DNA from: Phycisphaerae bacterium
GTDB taxonomy: Bacteria; Planctomycetota; Phycisphaerae; UBA1845; UTPLA1
Direction: 5' to 3'
Length of the DNA stretch: 7,056 nt
NCBI GenBank assembly: GCA_016935885.1
Contig: JAFGQA010000479.1
Span: 1 to 7,056 of the forward strand
A program made the translations under genes and the position numbers. How positions within the stretch are numbered: the first letter of the stretch is position 1; each line of letters begins with the position of its first letter. The notes beneath the pieces were generated by a model. The model had not been told where the DNA came from, made no database searches, and saw only the letters and a list, made by a program, of their open reading frames with translations. Positions 5,890 to 7,056 of this stretch are shown in pieces.

Positions 5890-6153
5890 ATGCCTGATGA
5901 ATCGGGATACCACATCGACGTCGTGTCGGCAGTGGATGGCGGCGAAGCTGGCGTAACCGAGCCCCGGCAGGCGGCCCGGCAACGTCCTTGGGTGGGCATC
6001 CACTTTGAATGCTGCGACACGTACGCCAGGATATACCGCGACACAGACGCGGCGAAATACGAGGGACATTGCCCAAGATGTGGACGAGGCATCACGCTTC
6101 GCGTCGGGCCTGACGGCGTCGACTCGCGCATCTTCCGTGCGACGCCCATCTGA
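5890..6153 (+). CDS. Small conserved-type protein with CC...CPRC putative zinc site
   Basis: From ATG 5890 the product is 87 residues with a variable N-terminus (1-32) and a compact core. The core reads RPWVGIHFECCDTYARIYR (32-50), then YEGHCPRCGRGITLRVGP and DSRIFRA. Cysteines C41, C42, C61 and C64 form a plausible zinc-ribbon-like site. The core resembles short hypothetical proteins that I associate with planctomycetes, which share the WxGxxFxCCxxYxRIYR...CPRCxR...RxFxA pattern. Function is unknown. No signal peptide or membrane segment is visible. The frame is open upstream to 5695, but that part translates the repeat DNA, so ATG 5890 is preferred despite having no clear Shine-Dalgarno. 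It stands alone, divergent from the epimerase gene. Confidence 0.75.
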   Translation: MPDESGYHIDVVSAVDGGEAGVTEPRQAARQRPWVGIHFECCDTYARIYRDTDAAKYEGHCPRCGRGITLRVGPDGVDSRIFRATPI

Positions 6154-6209
6154 CGACAATACCCGTAGGCGGTCGGGCTGGTCTCGGTTCCGATCGGCCG
6201 CCGGCGCGC

Positions 6210-6247
6210 AAAACAAGGGCGGGCCTGCCTCGCACTCAGACCCGCCC
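6210..6247 (-). terminator. Candidate intrinsic terminator on the minus strand
   Basis: On the minus strand GGGCGGG (6247-6241) pairs with CCCGCCC (6223-6217). After one mismatch the stem continues with three more pairs (6237-6239 with 6225-6227) around a 9-base loop. The sequence TTGTTTT follows directly (6216-6210). This fits a rho-independent terminator for a leftward transcript, yet no recognised minus-strand gene lies just upstream. It also sits 64 bases past the stop of the small plus-strand gene, but has no T-tract in that direction. Confidence 0.45.
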
Positions 6248-6509
6248 CTCACACAACCGACCCATTACTGGGTCTGGCACGATTGAACCAAGGACGGGTC
6301 ATCACGACGCGTCGCTTGGGGAAGTCTTTCCCACGCGATCTTCCTCGCGCGGCCCCCGGCACTGGCTCGACTTGGCGGTACCGGTACTGAACTTCTTTCT
6401 TCTTGCGTCAGCCAAGTCAGGCGTTTCCGCCCAGGCCTAGGTGCCTGAGCCGCCCGTCCATCTCGCAACCACCGTGCCAACCACACCCAGTCGAGGCCAC
6501 GGATTCGAT

Positions 6510-6527
6510 AGTCGTTTCATAACGACT
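6510..6527. repeat. 7-base-pair hairpin with TCAT loop
   Basis: AGTCGTT (6510-6516) and AACGACT (6521-6527) are perfect complements around TCAT. No T-tract follows. The role is unknown. Confidence 0.4.
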
Positions 6528-6692
6528 GCCAGCACAAGCAATTACAGATGACGTGCCAACCCCGGCCCCCGCCTCGCTCAGCCGTATGGATGCACGTGGG
6601 TCCTATTCTGTGGACGTCTCACCACCCCACACCAGGCTCGGTTGGGCTGTATTCCCCAAGCCGACGTACGCGTCACCGCCGTGAGCGCGCAC

Positions 6693-6728
6693 CAAGAATG
6701 CAAAAAGCTAAGCAAGAATGCAAAAAGC
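6693..6728. repeat. Two tandem copies of CAAGAATGCAAAAAGC
   Basis: Perfect 16-base copies at 6693-6708 and 6713-6728 are separated by TAAG, giving a 20-base period. A near-copy of the spacer (GTAAG) follows the second copy. On the minus strand each copy has a T5 tract. Confidence 0.75.
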
Positions 6729-6750
6729 GTAAGGACGCACTCCCCACGGA

Positions 6751-6769
6751 TCGCCTGTTTCACAGGCGA
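6751..6769. repeat. 8-base-pair hairpin
   Basis: TCGCCTGT (6751-6758) pairs perfectly with ACAGGCGA (6762-6769) around a 3-base loop. AAAAAG overlaps and follows on the plus strand, so on the minus strand CTTTTT precedes the stem rather than following it. It is not a canonical terminator. Confidence 0.45.
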
Positions 6770-6788
6770 AAAAGACATGAGCAAAGCC

Positions 6789-6820
6789 GCTTTGAACGCC
6801 CTTCAAAGGCCGTTCAAAGC
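6789..6820 (-). terminator. Strong hairpin just past the right-edge gene, possible terminator
   Basis: GCTTTGAACG (6789-6798) and CGTTCAAAGC (6811-6820) are perfect 10-base complements. A further CCT/AGG pairing around TCAA sits inside the 12-base loop. The hairpin begins eight bases after the TGA at 6828-6830 of the minus-strand gene, as expected for a 3'-end structure. The nearest T-tract on that strand (CTTTTT, about 6775-6770) is some 13 bases past the stem, so a processing or stabilising hairpin is as likely as intrinsic termination. Confidence 0.45.
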
Positions 6821-6827
6821 TGGGTTG

Positions 6828-7055
6828 TCACTGCCGGCCGATGGCCGCCCCGGAAGGCTCCGGAGCCACACGGTCGGCTTGCCCCCGCTCAAGGTCCGAC
6901 GTGCCAGAACGGTCCCCGCCCCCAGGTCTGTGTGTGCGTGTTAGGACCACCTTCAATAGCTCGATGACTGCCTGGGCGTCGGTGGTCGAGTCGAGCCGGG
7001 TCATCGGCCGGCCGTCGGCGTGGTGGCGGCCTGACAGCCATTCCTGGAGCTTGTC
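6828..7055 (-). CDS. C-terminal part of an unrecognised protein (partial)
   Basis: An open frame enters from the right edge and ends at TGA 6828-6830, giving 75 visible residues. I do not recognise the family. The first ~38 codons end in G or C in 33 cases, as expected for a real gene in this GC-rich DNA. They read KLQEWLSGRHHADGRPMTRL, then an amphipathic stretch QAVIELLKVVL that is probably a helix. The remaining residues are rich in Gly, Arg and Pro with weaker codon bias (26 of 37), so the true coding tail could be low-complexity, or a recent frameshift could have extended it. A strong hairpin starts eight bases after the stop, which supports the end point. The start and most of the protein lie outside the window. 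Confidence 0.5.
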   Translation of the reverse strand, partial: DKLQEWLSGRHHADGRPMTRLDSTTDAQAVIELLKVVLTRTHRPGGGDRSGTSDLERGQADRVAPEPSGAAIGRQ

Positions 7056-7056
7056 C

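Larger units (their letters stand above)
6154..6827. other. Gene-free stretch with hairpins and a short tandem repeat
   Basis: No frame of 60 or more residues here shows a recognisable family motif, consistent codon bias and a ribosome site. I found no tRNA cloverleaf, tmRNA end or RNase P core on either strand. It contains a minus-strand terminator-like hairpin at 6210-6247, a hairpin at 6510-6527, a tandem repeat at 6693-6728, and hairpins at 6751-6769 and 6789-6820. Confidence 0.55.

Noticed and set aside
5487..6149. Minus-strand open frame of 220 residues
   Set aside because: Its C-terminal third translates the repeat block (the WHRRQSRW- and GTGAKVGG-type pieces come from the 26-base units), and the rest is antisense to the small cysteine protein.
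6280..6310. GGTTCAATC on the minus strand, resembling a tRNA T-loop
   Set aside because: The flanking five bases do not form a T-stem, and no anticodon or acceptor arms can be built.
6265..6486. 73-residue minus-strand frame upstream of the terminator-like hairpin
   Set aside because: Third-position base use is mixed, and there is no ribosome site or motif. Not listed as a gene.
6437..6520. 27-codon minus-strand frame starting in the 6510-6527 hairpin loop (MKRLSNPWPRLG...)
   Set aside because: It has no Shine-Dalgarno and no family I can name, and its ATG is inside the hairpin. Too little supports it as a gene.
6480..6530. GGATTCGATAG, resembling the 5' end of tmRNA
   Set aside because: No matching 3' half with a T-arm and CCA-type end, no alanine-tag frame and no pairing partner. 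The resemblance is a few bases only.
6580..6640. AGCCGTATGGATGCACGTGG, vaguely like group II intron domain V
   Set aside because: The sequence does not fold into the domain V helix with its conserved bulge, and no reverse transcriptase frame is present.
6693..6728. Possible CRISPR array
   Set aside because: There are only two 16-base copies with a 4-base spacer, and no spacer-length unique sequence or cas genes.

Overview
The window is GC-rich and looks like a chromosomal segment from a Planctomycetota-type bacterium. That placement is an inference from three things: GC-rich codon use, long gene-poor stretches packed with GC-rich palindromes, and a small CC...CPRC protein of a kind I associate with planctomycete genomes. 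No rRNA, tRNA or other phylogenetic marker confirms it.

Layout. Positions 2-136 (+) hold the tail of an aspartic-protease-like protein. Positions ~108-345 (-) hold a truncated, frameshifted remnant that matches the C-terminus of a REP-associated tyrosine transposase (RAYT). Positions 377-5027 (-) are a compact run of five genes, transcribed right to left: rpe-like epimerase, hemL, an unrecognised lipoprotein, hemC and hemD. Positions 5028-5889 contain no convincing gene but many palindromes and a nested repeat structure. Positions 5890-6153 (+) encode an 87-residue putative zinc-ribbon protein. Positions 6154-6827 contain no recognised gene, but have a terminator-like hairpin for the minus strand, two further hairpins and a short tandem repeat. 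Positions 6828-7055 (-) are the C-terminal end of an unrecognised protein that runs off the right edge.

How the genes fit together. hemL, hemC and hemD encode three steps on the route from glutamate to tetrapyrroles by the C5 pathway: glutamate-1-semialdehyde to 5-aminolevulinate, porphobilinogen to hydroxymethylbilane, and hydroxymethylbilane to uroporphyrinogen III. hemA and hemB are not in the window. hemC and hemD overlap by four bases and are probably translationally coupled. Gaps of 72-97 bases separate the other genes, so one transcript from upstream of rpe is plausible but not shown. The lipoprotein's role is unknown. The epimerase has glutamine where the usual first metal-binding histidine is expected.

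Most unusual content. The RAYT relic and the REP-like palindromes lie in the same window, and the 5537-5768 block has repeat modules arranged in both direct and inverted orientation. I found no clear evidence of a complete new system such as a defence island, CRISPR array or biosynthetic cluster.
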